From: Ruminococcaceae bacterium UBA2806
GTDB lineage: Bacteria; Bacillota; Clostridia; Oscillospirales; Acutalibacteraceae
NCBI GenBank assembly: GCA_002351795.1
Contig: DEHG01000013.1
Location: 30,190-43,088 of the forward strand
Direction of reading: 5' to 3'
Length of the DNA stretch: 12,899 nt
Shown: positions 1 through 6,216 of the stretch, in pieces
Layout: each line of letters opens with the position of its first letter
Position numbering within the stretch: the stretch's first letter is position 1
The notes under the pieces: model-generated
Told to the model about the DNA's origin: nothing
The model's input: only the letters and a program-made list of their open reading frames with translations
The model's database searches: none
Made by a program: the position numbers and the translations under genes

Positions 1-126
1 GGTTTTTAGAGGTTGCCTTAATTATATAAGAATTGCATATAAATTGACACTGTGATATTTTACAAAATAATTGTTTGTTTTTTGAACGTTCCGACAGGTG
101 CAGTTATTTATGTACTTGTTAATATA

Positions 127-164
127 GAAAAAGACTGTCACAAAATGGTGGATTTCGTGACAGT
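127..164 (-). terminator. Rho-independent terminator of glutamine synthetase gene
   Basis: On the minus strand, positions 164-134 form a 13 bp stem (outer arms ACTGTCAC/GTGACAGT) around the five-base loop CCACC, followed by CTTTTTC at 133-127. It lies 20 bases past the glnN stop codon. On the plus strand the helix has an A-C mismatch where the minus strand has a G-U pair, and no T-run follows, so it is read as acting on the minus strand. Bases 1-126 to its left are AT-rich and hold no supportable gene. Confidence 0.85.
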
Positions 165-184
165 ACATGAATTTATATTTGTTT

Positions 185-2275
185 TTATACACTGAAAAGC
201 ATTGCGCCGTATGAGGGATAGGGCCATGCCTTAGCGGACATATTTGATTCCATCTCATCTGCAACCGCACGAAGCTCCTGCATAGCGGAAATAACATAAT
301 CCTTGAAGTACATAGCGTTATCAGCTACATCTGTGATTTCCTTAGCTCCGACTACAGCTTTATCAAGCACATCTATCTTGCCGACAAAGCAATTGAGCAG
401 ATTTGTAAGCTTTTTCATAAGTTCAGTCTGTGCAGTGGGTACAATCTCGGGATCAACAGATTTTACAATGCTTGCTGTCTGTGCAAGCTCTTTGATATAT
501 TCTGTAACAGCGGGGACAATATCCTTTTTTGCCATATCGAGAGCTGTAAGAGCCTCGATATTAATGATCTTGGAGTATTTCTCAAGGAGAACGTCACGTC
601 TTGAACGAAGCTCGACCTCTGTAAGAACATTGTGCTTAGTGAAAAGCCTGATATTCTTTTCGCTTGTATAAAGCGGCAGAGCATCGGGAAGAGTTCTGAG
701 ATTGAGAAGACCTCTTCTTTTTGCTTCCTCAAGCCATTCATTGGAATAGTTGTTGCCGTTGAAGATTATACGCCTGTGCTTTTTAATAGTCTTTTTGATA
801 AGCTTTTCAGCTGCGGCATTAACATCCTCTGCGCCCTCAAGCTGATTTGCAAAATCTTCAAGAACGTCTGCAACCATCGTATTTATCATAAAGTTAGCGC
901 AGGCAATATTTTCGGAAGAACCTACACTTCTGAATTCAAACTTGTTTCCTGTAAATGCAAAGGGTGAAGTACGGTTTCTGTCGGAAGTATCCTTTGTGAA
1001 ATTAGGAAGAACTTCCGCAGTTGTTTCCATGATAGGTTTGGTATCGCCTGTATAATCCTCACCGCTGAGTACGGAATGGAGTACCTCTGTCAGATCATCT
1101 CCGAGATACATGGAAATGATGGCAGGAGGAGCTTCATTTCCGCCGAGTCTGTGATCGTTTCCGGCGCTTGCGATGGATATTCTGAGAAGATCCTGGTTTT
1201 CGTCAACAGCTCTTATCACTGCTGCAAGGAAGGTAAGGAACTGAATGTTCTGTCTTGGATTTTTTGAGGGATCAAGCAGATTCTTGCCTGTATTGGTTGA
1301 CATCGACCAGTTGTTATGCTTGCCCGAACCGTTTACGCCTGCGAAGGGCTTTTCATGGAGCAGACATACAAGACCGTGTTTTTCGGCAATTTTTTTCATG
1401 ATCTCCATTGTTATCTGGTTGTGATCGGTGGCAATGTTTGAAGTGTCAAATATAGGTGCAAGCTCATGCTGTGCGGGTGCTACCTCATTATGCTTTGTTT
1501 TGGCGAGGATACCGTATTTCCAAAGCTCGGTATCAAGATCCTTCATATATGCGGAAACTCTCGGCTTGATCGAACCGAAATAGTGGTCGTCAAGCTCCTG
1601 ACCTTTCGGAGGTCTTGCACCGAAAAGAGTTCTGCCGCAGTAGACAAGATCCTTTCTCTTTTCAAATACTTTTTTATCAACAAGGAAATATTCCTGTTCG
1701 GGACCGACTGTTGTTGAAACGTGAATGGTTTCGTTATCACCGAAAGCACGGAGAATTCTCAGCGCCTGTGTATTGATACATTCCATTGAACGCAGGAGAG
1801 GCGTTTTTTTATCAAGTGCTTCACCGGTGTAGGAACAGAAAGCTGTGGGGATACAAAGTGAGCCGTCCTTGATAAATGCGTAGGAGGTCGGGTCCCATGC
1901 TGTATATCCTCTTGCCTCAAATGTAGCACGGATGCCGCCTGAGGGGAAGCTTGAAGCATCAGGTTCACCCTTGATAAGCTCCTTACCGGAAAATTCCATA
2001 ATAACTCCGCCGCCGGCAGTAGGGGAGATAAAGCTGTCATGCTTTTCCGCAGTAATGCCTGTCATAGGCTGGAACCAATGTGTATAATGTGTTGCGCCGT
2101 TTTCAATAGCCCATTCCTTCATAGCGTGGGCAACAACGTTTGCAATATTGATATCGAGGGGATTACCGTCCTCGATTGTCTTTTTGAGTGCCTTATAAGT
2201 GCCTTTTGGGAGGTACTTTTTCATAGATTCGTCATTGAATACCGCTTTGCCGAACATTTCAGGTACGTTTACCAT
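185..2275 (-). CDS. glnN: Glutamine synthetase type III (GSIII)
   Basis: ATP-dependent ligation of ammonia to glutamate to make glutamine, a cytoplasmic step that assimilates nitrogen. The 696-residue length fits the GSIII family (about 700 residues) rather than GSI or GSII (350-470). Family motifs are intact: FPSGGIRATFEARGY near residue 110, GPEQEYF near 191 with metal-binding Glu residues, NGSGKHNNWS near 315 in the ATP/glutamate site, and RNRTSPFAFTGNKFEFR near 433. The ATG at 2275 was chosen because GGAGAG at 2286-2281 sits five bases upstream and the protein then begins MVNVPEMFG, as in relatives. The reading frame remains open upstream to 2371, but those candidate starts (a TTG and an ATG at 2305) have no ribosome binding site. 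It is a single-gene unit with its own promoter and terminator. Regulation through the leader is suggested separately. GSIII is typical of Bacteroidetes and Ruminococcus-type Firmicutes. Confidence 0.96.
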   Translation of the reverse strand: MVNVPEMFGKAVFNDESMKKYLPKGTYKALKKTIEDGNPLDINIANVVAHAMKEWAIENGATHYTHWFQPMTGITAEKHDSFISPTAGGGVIMEFSGKELIKGEPDASSFPSGGIRATFEARGYTAWDPTSYAFIKDGSLCIPTAFCSYTGEALDKKTPLLRSMECINTQALRILRAFGDNETIHVSTTVGPEQEYFLVDKKVFEKRKDLVYCGRTLFGARPPKGQELDDHYFGSIKPRVSAYMKDLDTELWKYGILAKTKHNEVAPAQHELAPIFDTSNIATDHNQITMEIMKKIAEKHGLVCLLHEKPFAGVNGSGKHNNWSMSTNTGKNLLDPSKNPRQNIQFLTFLAAVIRAVDENQDLLRISIASAGNDHRLGGNEAPPAIISMYLGDDLTEVLHSVLSGEDYTGDTKPIMETTAEVLPNFTKDTSDRNRTSPFAFTGNKFEFRSVGSSENIACANFMINTMVADVLEDFANQLEGAEDVNAAAEKLIKKTIKKHRRIIFNGNNYSNEWLEEAKRRGLLNLRTLPDALPLYTSEKNIRLFTKHNVLTEVELRSRRDVLLEKYSKIINIEALTALDMAKKDIVPAVTEYIKELAQTASIVKSVDPEIVPTAQTELMKKLTNLLNCFVGKIDVLDKAVVGAKEITDVADNAMYFKDYVISAMQELRAVADEMESNMSAKAWPYPSYGAMLFSV

Positions 2276-2402
2276 AATAACTCTCCATTCATAAGTTGCT
2301 TTCATTCTGAACACTTGACAATAATTGAAATAAAAGAAAAAACAGCACAAGACGATCTGAGGATACGGCAAAAAACCGTCCTACAGCGCCTTTGCTGTTG
2401 AC
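2276..2402 (-). promoter_or_regulatory. Structured 5' leader of glnN, possible attenuator
   Basis: The predicted transcript start is near 2402, giving a leader of about 127 nt. Its first hairpin is ACAGC (2398-2394), hexaloop AAAGGC, GCTGT (2387-2383). A second hairpin pairs GGACGG with CCG-TA-TCC around a T-rich loop (about 2381-2361). The first arm, AACAGCA (2399-2393), can instead pair perfectly with TGCTGTT (2347-2341), which runs straight into TTTTCTTTT. The two pairings exclude each other, as expected for a terminator/antiterminator switch. The hexaloop has A at position 1 and G at position 4, the signature of ANTAR-protein target hairpins, but I could not find the expected tandem second hexaloop. 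Folding is by eye only. Confidence 0.4.
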
Positions 2403-2408
2403 AAATGA

Positions 2409-2437
2409 ATTATAATACCATTTAAAATGAATGTCAA
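2409..2437 (-). promoter_or_regulatory. Sigma-A promoter of glnN
   Basis: On the minus strand there is a perfect -35 TTGACA (2437-2432), a 17 bp spacer, and a perfect -10 TATAAT (2414-2409). The transcript start is predicted near G2402. Confidence 0.85.
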
Positions 2438-2490
2438 CGACTTTTTATTTATATTCTTGTTTTTCGTTGTTTTATGCATATTTATTTATG

Positions 2491-2514
2491 GTTGTCAGTT
2501 TTTAGTTGTCAGTT
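2491..2514. repeat. Short direct repeat in intergenic region
   Basis: GTTGTCAGTT occurs twice (2491-2500 and 2505-2514) with a 14 bp period in the AT-rich gap between the methyltransferase gene and the glnN promoter. No function is apparent. No convincing terminator for the methyltransferase gene was found in 2440-2578; only a weak 5 bp hairpin without a T-run is present. Confidence 0.4.
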
Positions 2515-2578
2515 ATTAAGTGCGATAAAAAACTATCGGCAAAGATCAGCGGTTATGAAAAAGGTCTGAACTAAAGGA

Positions 2579-3910
2579 TTATATTCTCAGCCCCTTAGGA
2601 TATTTGTTTTTAAGGCGGGAGGAGGAGCATTTGCCGAAGCCAGTTATCATTCCCTCTATAGCAACAGCAGTCCAGCCCTTTTCGTTTTCACAGTCGATCT
2701 CCATTCCCGAAAGATACTGCATTACTCTCGGGTCATCAAGTTTTAGGTCAAGCACACGCCGGAGCTTTGACGGGTCTGAGGTAACAAAAAGAGAATGTGC
2801 TGGCTCAATGCGGTTGTTTATTATCTCACCGGCATATACTCCGCTTCTGAGGATAAGCATACCGTCCGGAACGGTTATATTTTTCGGGCGCAGATAAACG
2901 CAGTTTTTGTAAACTTCAATATCCATATCAGGCGGGGTAATGAAGATATCTTCAAGAAAAGCATCAATAAGCTTTTTTGTGCCTTTCTGAATATTCTGAG
3001 GCTTGCTGTGTTTGAATGGCTTTCTCGGTGAATCCCCTTTTTTGCGGAAACGTGCGGCAAAATGACCCTCGCCGCCTTCAAGAGGAGTGATCCTTACGGC
3101 ATTTCCAAGCCCTGTATCACGTCCGAAATGCCGTCCGATATCATAGGCTTCCATTTCCGGACAGGCTTCAAGAAAACGCTGTACCGTCATCTCATTTTCT
3201 TCGGGTGAAAATGTGCAGGTAGAATATACCAGTATCCCGCCTTCCCTCAGAGAAGTTACGGCGGATTTGAGGATCTCAAGCTGACGGTTGGCGCATGAGA
3301 TAACGTGTTCTCTGCTCCATTCGTTTACAGCGTCATTGTCTTTTCGGAACATTCCTTCTCCCGAACACGGAGCGTCAACAAGCACCTTGTCAAAAGTCCC
3401 TTCAAGCTTCGGGCAAAGCTCGTCAGGATATCGAAAGGATACGATCCCGTTTGAAATTCCCATTCTTTCGTGGTTTGACAGAAGAATGTTTGCACGTTTT
3501 TTTATAGGCTCATTTGACCATATCAGTCCGCTTCCGCCTAAAAGAGAAGCTATCTGTGCGGATTTTCCTCCGGGTGCGGCGCAAAGGTCAAGTACGAAAT
3601 CTCCCTTTTGTATTTCAAGCAGCTCCACAGCGGATGAAGCGGAAGGCTCCTGAACATAAAAGCCGCCCGCATGATGAAGGGGAGACGCACCTATCCCTGT
3701 TATATCTGACGGTATGTAATATCCGTCAGAATAAAACGGTGATTTTTTCGTTTCAAAGTCAAGCAGAGGAATAAGTTTTTCCGGAGTCGTTTTCAATCGG
3801 TTGACGCTTATCCCACGGTAGGGAGGCTCATTAAACGCTTTTATATATTCATCGGTATCATTTCCGAGAACTTTTTTTATTTCATTTAAAAAATCATTTG
3901 GTAAAATCAT
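2579..3910 (-). CDS. 16S rRNA m5C methyltransferase, RsmF/NSUN type
   Basis: SAM-dependent RNA cytosine-C5 methyltransferase expected to modify 16S rRNA in the cytoplasm, related to E. coli RsmF (YebU). The protein is 443 residues. An N-terminal RNA-binding part (about 1-95, with PPYRGISVNRLK) is followed by a Rossmann methyltransferase domain: SAM-binding LDLCAAPGGK near 108-116, DAPCSGEGMF with Cys182, and YSTCTFSPEEN with Cys232. The two Cys residues are the release and nucleophile pair of this family. The C-terminus ends GKCSSSRLKNKYPKGLR, typical of the PUA-like tail of Firmicute RsmF-type enzymes. Two adjacent ATGs (3913 and 3910) could start it. GAGGT lies six bases from the second and only three from the first, so 3910 was preferred. 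It is divergent from the small Cys-rich gene. The exact target base cannot be read from sequence. Confidence 0.92.
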   Translation of the reverse strand: MILPNDFLNEIKKVLGNDTDEYIKAFNEPPYRGISVNRLKTTPEKLIPLLDFETKKSPFYSDGYYIPSDITGIGASPLHHAGGFYVQEPSASSAVELLEIQKGDFVLDLCAAPGGKSAQIASLLGGSGLIWSNEPIKKRANILLSNHERMGISNGIVSFRYPDELCPKLEGTFDKVLVDAPCSGEGMFRKDNDAVNEWSREHVISCANRQLEILKSAVTSLREGGILVYSTCTFSPEENEMTVQRFLEACPEMEAYDIGRHFGRDTGLGNAVRITPLEGGEGHFAARFRKKGDSPRKPFKHSKPQNIQKGTKKLIDAFLEDIFITPPDMDIEVYKNCVYLRPKNITVPDGMLILRSGVYAGEIINNRIEPAHSLFVTSDPSKLRRVLDLKLDDPRVMQYLSGMEIDCENEKGWTAVAIEGMITGFGKCSSSRLKNKYPKGLRI

Positions 3911-4021
3911 CATATGACCTCATTCGGTATAAATATATCTTTACGGGTAAAACTAAGAACGGGAAAAACAATTCCCATCAATAAAATGCATCGCCGGTAA
4001 ATCCCGTTATGTTCTTTTTGC

Positions 4022-4073
4022 ACAGCAAAGGATCTGAAAAGACCCCTCGCTGTAAAAGGAGGACAGCGGGGGG
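4022..4073 (+). promoter_or_regulatory. GC-rich hairpins upstream of the Cys-rich peptide gene
   Basis: Positions 4043-4053 (CCCCTCGCTGT) pair with 4063-4073 (ACAGCGGGGGG) as an 11 bp helix, with loop AAAAGGAGG containing a Shine-Dalgarno-like AGGAGG. An alternative fold pairs ACAGC (4022-4026) with GCTGT (4049-4053) and encloses GGATCT-GAAA-AGACC, a GNRA-capped stem. The two folds compete for GCTGT. On the plus strand the helix is unbroken, with one G-U. On the minus strand that pair becomes C-A, yet TCTTTTC follows there, so the element could also end minus-strand transcripts coming from cdd. No clear promoter was found for the peptide gene. Confidence 0.4.
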
Positions 4074-4116
4074 ATTGATTCTGATTATCGGTTATTGTAT
4101 ATCAGGAGGTTATACC

Positions 4117-4233
4117 ATGAGCAAGAGTAAAAGCAAAAAGAGCACACAGGACTGCTTTAACAGCAGAGCAAATAACTGTGATCACAAGAATGCTGAAAAC
4201 TGCGATCATAAAAGCTCCGAGAACTGTAAGTGA
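4117..4233 (+). CDS. Small Cys-rich basic peptide, function unknown
   Basis: A 38-residue product starting MSKSKSKKSTQDC. The start is set by a perfect AGGAGGT at 4104-4110, six bases before the ATG; the frame stays open further upstream but without a ribosome binding site. The N-terminus is Ser/Lys-rich. The C-terminal two thirds carry four Cys at residues 13, 21, 29 and 37, exactly eight apart, with the near-repeated unit NCDHK-xxxE. Cys plus His at regular spacing could bind metal or form disulfides, which is inference. There is no signal peptide or membrane segment and no radical-SAM or export gene beside it, so a modified-peptide precursor is not supported. It is convergent with cdd, with an 18 bp gap. 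I do not recognise a named family. Confidence 0.7.
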   Translation: MSKSKSKKSTQDCFNSRANNCDHKNAENCDHKSSENCK

Positions 4234-4241
4234 TCTTACGG
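4224..4241. other. Hairpin at the convergent gene junction
   Basis: CTGTAAG (4224-4230), loop TGAT, CTTACGG (4235-4241) forms a 7 bp stem that includes the peptide stop codon in its loop. Neither strand has a T-run after it, so it is not called a terminator. It might protect a 3' end. Confidence 0.3.
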
Positions 4242-4251
4242 CATGACCCTG

Positions 4252-4680
4252 TTAAAAGGTTGTTCCGAAGAACATGAATGCACCGGGCATTAAGGTGCTG
4301 AGCTTGTTGATCTGGTAATCGGTTTTAGATTTTGCGGAAATGATCTCGAAATTCTGATCGCAGAATTCCGTCATGAACTGACGGCACATTCCGCAGGGCA
4401 TACAGTAATTGCTGCCAAGCAGGGGATTGTTTTTTCTTTCTCCTGTGACGCAGATCGCTGTAAATTTTCTGTGACCGCTGCTGACTGCGGCGGCAAATGC
4501 ACTTCTTTCAGCACAGACGCCAACAGGGAAGGAGCTGTTCTCCACATTTGTACCTGTAAAAACGGTGCCGTCTTCTGTAAGAAGTGCAGCCCCTACATAA
4601 AATCCGGAATAGGGCGCATATGCATTCTTCTGCACTTCAAATGCAGCTTCTATAAGTTTATCTCTGTCTAAATCATTCAT
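4252..4680 (-). CDS. cdd: Cytidine deaminase
   Basis: Hydrolytic deamination of cytidine and deoxycytidine to uridine and deoxyuridine in pyrimidine salvage; cytoplasmic, and normally a small homotetramer of this length (142 residues). The zinc site is complete: NVENSSFPVGVCAERSA gives ligand Cys56 and catalytic Glu58, and PCGMCRQ gives ligands Cys96 and Cys99. The ATG at 4680 was chosen because GGGAGG sits eight bases upstream. An in-frame ATG at 4707 would overlap the stop of the preceding gene (ATGA) but would add a non-family extension, MISGREEFN. It lies 23 bases after the surface-protein gene on the same strand and is probably co-transcribed with it. Its only obvious downstream stop signal is the C-A-mismatched hairpin at 4073-4043. 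Confidence 0.95.
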   Translation of the reverse strand: MNDLDRDKLIEAAFEVQKNAYAPYSGFYVGAALLTEDGTVFTGTNVENSSFPVGVCAERSAFAAAVSSGHRKFTAICVTGERKNNPLLGSNYCMPCGMCRQFMTEFCDQNFEIISAKSKTDYQINKLSTLMPGAFMFFGTTF

Positions 4681-4703
4681 ATTAAATTCCTCCCGACCAG
4701 AAA

Positions 4704-5489
4704 TCATCTGCCTGTATATTTGTATTTTTTGCCGCCCTTCATGGGTTTGTAGGCGGTGTGCTTATGATAGCGTTTTCTTCCGAAGGAAAAATCGCCGCCT
4801 TTAAGATTAAGTATCAGTATCAGCAGTATCAAAACTACTATTCCGATGACAGACCATATTATAACTCCCATCAGAAATGAGGAATCCCTTTCCTCCGGAT
4901 ACAGATCAAGCTCGGATGAACCCGCAGATGTGGGAATTGGCGTATTGATAAGACCTGCCTGTCCGTCTATGTGGGCAGTCCTTATGGCGGAATTCTGGAG
5001 CGCTTTAAGCTTTGATTCATAATCGGGGTCATCGGCAGGAATTATATATTGCAGAGATCTTATTTTCTCAAACGGATCGGCTACAGACAATTCCGATACC
5101 TCAGCGCTGTTTTCGGCAGAGTTTTCCGGTTGTGAATATTCCTCATACGGATTGCTTGTTTCGGATGAAGATTCCGAAGATGATTGATCTGAACTGCTTT
5201 CATCTGATAGGCTGCTTTCTGCGCTGCTCTCATCCGCTATATATGAATACGAGCTTTCAGAATGAGATGATTCAGAGGGCTGTTCGACCGGGATCTCAGA
5301 TACCGCAGAGGGTTCTTCGCTTATATCTGTCTGACTTTGCTGTTCCGGCAGTGATGGCTCAGGCTCAGAATATGAAGTATCCACGGATATCTCGATCTCA
5401 CTTACTTCCTCGGCATTTGCAGAAACAGAAAATGAAAAAGCTATCATTAATAATGCAGCGGCAGAGCAGAGAAGTCGTTTTATTATCAT
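4704..5489 (-). CDS. Ser/Glu-rich secreted protein with C-terminal membrane anchor
   Basis: Unrecognised protein of 261 residues with a clear layout. It has a signal peptide at 1-26 (MIIKRLLCSAAALLMIAF, cleavage after ANA), then a low-complexity Ser/Glu/Pro stalk at about 30-134. A more normal segment follows at about 135-200, then a hydrophobic helix at about 205-229 (WSVIGIVVLILLILIL), and a basic Lys/Tyr/Gly tail at 230-261. This predicts an extracellular stalk tethered by one transmembrane helix with a short positive cytoplasmic end; there is no LPXTG. The ATG at 5489 is preferred because GGTGGTGA, one mismatch from the anti-SD complement, lies just upstream. ATGs at 5504 and 5549 lack a ribosome binding site. 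It is the first gene of a unit with cdd. The stalk is probably glycosylated or a spacer, which is inference. Function is unknown. Confidence 0.75.
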   Translation of the reverse strand: MIIKRLLCSAAALLMIAFSFSVSANAEEVSEIEISVDTSYSEPEPSLPEQQSQTDISEEPSAVSEIPVEQPSESSHSESSYSYIADESSAESSLSDESSSDQSSSESSSETSNPYEEYSQPENSAENSAEVSELSVADPFEKIRSLQYIIPADDPDYESKLKALQNSAIRTAHIDGQAGLINTPIPTSAGSSELDLYPEERDSSFLMGVIIWSVIGIVVLILLILILNLKGGDFSFGRKRYHKHTAYKPMKGGKKYKYTGR

Positions 5490-5606
5490 TTGTTTCACCA
5501 CCATATATATTATGGCAACATTTAAAGAGCGTTTATTCATAGTTGCCATTTAATAATTATGCGCTTATTAATATAAAATAATCAGGATCTCATTATTCAT
5601 TTATAT

Positions 5607-5635
5607 ATTATATCAAAAAATACACTATTCTTAAA
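5607..5635 (-). promoter_or_regulatory. Possible sigma-A promoter for surface protein-cdd unit
   Basis: On the minus strand there is a perfect -10 TATAAT (5612-5607), a 17 bp spacer and a weak -35 TTTAAG (5635-5630). The leader to the start codon would be about 110 nt. The weak -35 keeps confidence moderate in this AT-rich stretch. Confidence 0.45.
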
Positions 5636-5840
5636 CTGTACATAACGACAGTTTTTGACAAATATTTATGTAAATTTTTGTTATGATTGACGTATGAGTT
5701 CGGCTGCTTCTGTAATCATAAATAAATATGTATTTCTGTCTTTTTATGGTCATTGTTTACAATAAAGGAAATAATATTTTATAGGAGTATACAAAAATAA
5801 TTTTTTAGTAAAAAATGAATGTTTATATTCACGAATGTGA
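5636..5840. other. AT-rich intergenic stretch, no gene seen
   Basis: Left half of the 727-base gap between the divergent surface-protein and amylase genes. It contains only short inverted repeats such as CATAAC/GTTATG (5641-5646/5680-5685) and ATTGT-TT-ACAAT (5752-5763). A TTGACA at 5655-5660 has no -10 at normal spacing on the plus strand. No coding signal is convincing. Confidence 0.5.
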
Positions 5841-5878
5841 TTTACTTTTTTGGACAGATGTTTTATTATTAATATAGA
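5841..5878 (+). promoter_or_regulatory. Promoter candidates for the amylase leader RNA
   Basis: Two overlapping readings are possible. TTTACT (5841-5846), 17 bp, TATTAT (5864-5869) predicts a start near 5876, exactly where the 5' arm of the closing helix begins. TGGACA (5851-5856), 16 bp, TATAGA (5873-5878) predicts a start near 5885, which would lose that helix. I prefer the first. No good promoter was found between 6113 and the amylase start codon, so the amylase is probably read from here with a leader of about 340 nt. Confidence 0.45.
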
Positions 5879-6113
5879 GACCGTTGACTTGCGGTGAAAA
5901 TTTACAGGGAGGTATGTGAAGACACTAAACATGGTAAGCCCCGCATTTGCTTTGCAGTGCGGCAGAATACAGGTTGATCCCGGATAAGATGTATATCGTC
6001 GGTTCGGAGTTTTGTTTTGCGGATCGTTCAAGCGCACCTGCCCCGTGAAGGCGGTATGAGGGGAACATCCTGTCCGTATCATAAGGTATCTCTGAAAAAC
6101 TGTTCCGGAGATA
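5876..6113 (+). ncRNA. Candidate structured RNA in the amylase leader, class unknown
   Basis: This block is richer in G+C than its flanks and pairs extensively by eye. The closing helix is AGAGACC (5876-5882) with GG-TA-TCTCT (6085-6093). Inside it are TGCGG (5890-5894) with CCGTA (6074-6078), then ACAGGG (5904-5909) with TCCTGT (6068-6073). Three branches follow: a 9 bp hairpin at 5941-5962 (CCGCATT/AGTGCGG); an arm CAGGT/ACCTG (5970-5974/6036-6040) plus GATCC/GGATC (5976-5980/6021-6025) capped by an inner hairpin; and CCCC/GGGG (6041-6044/6060-6063). The nested long-range pairs point to a riboswitch or non-coding RNA of about 210-240 nt. I cannot assign an Rfam class from memory; raiA-type RNA and 6S RNA are of roughly similar size and should be tested first. 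No U-run follows, so it is probably part of the amylase message or is processed from it. Confidence 0.5.
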
Positions 6114-6210
6114 AAGGCATTAGTGATAAGAATTGATATCGGCTTTCACAAATACCGGAATTTTCTGAGACAGTTTTCAGATGTTACCAATAAAACATCA
6201 GGAAAGAAGG
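6085..6210 (+). promoter_or_regulatory. Competing helices before the amylase start, switch-like
   Basis: Bases 6085-6108 are shared by three alternative helices: the closing helix of the upstream RNA (6085-6093); a local hairpin TATCTCTG/CGGAGATA (6087-6094/6106-6113); and a long-range pairing TCTGAAAAACTGT (6091-6103) with ACAGTTTTCAGA (6170-6181), extended by TCCGG/CCGGA (6104-6108/6155-6159). The last one excludes GATGTT/AACATC (6180-6185/6194-6199), which sits directly in front of the ribosome binding region AGGAAAGAAGG (6200-6210). This arrangement resembles an expression platform acting on translation or RNA stability, because no T-run follows any helix. Confidence 0.4.
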
Positions 6211-6216
6211 TAAAAA

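Noticed and set aside
44..71. Plus-strand TTGACA with AATAAT 16 bp later, possibly an antisense RNA to glnN
   Set aside because: AT-rich sequence gives such pairs by chance, and no plus-strand gene or clear terminator follows. Worth a glance in strand-specific RNA-seq only.
2276..2371. N-terminal extension of the glutamine synthetase frame up to 2371
   Set aside because: It would start at a TTG without a ribosome binding site and falls inside the structured leader. The ATG at 2275 has GGAGAG and matches family N-termini.
4009..4116. Longer version of the small Cys-rich gene starting at 4009
   Set aside because: No ribosome binding site at 4009, and the extra residues would be encoded by the GC-rich hairpin. 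The ATG at 4117 has a perfect AGGAGGT.
5654..5662. Spo0A-box-like TTTGTCAAA on the minus strand
   Set aside because: A single nine-base match in AT-rich DNA with no other sporulation context.
5916..5987. GTG-started 23-codon frame after GGGAGG, possible leader peptide
   Set aside because: The spacing of three bases is too short, and the frame overlaps the 5941-5962 hairpin and the arm at 5970-5980. Kept only as a note because leader peptides do occur upstream of regulated genes.
5750..6082. Minus-strand open frame of 110 codons over the structured RNA
   Set aside because: No ribosome binding site, composition unlike the neighbouring proteins, and it crosses strong RNA helices and a promoter region. 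It looks like a by-product of the RNA sequence.
6134..6148. Catabolite-repression (cre)-like TGATATCGGCTTTCA upstream of the amylase
   Set aside because: The right half has one base too many for the cre consensus, and the site lies inside the leader hairpins, so the match is not good enough to call.
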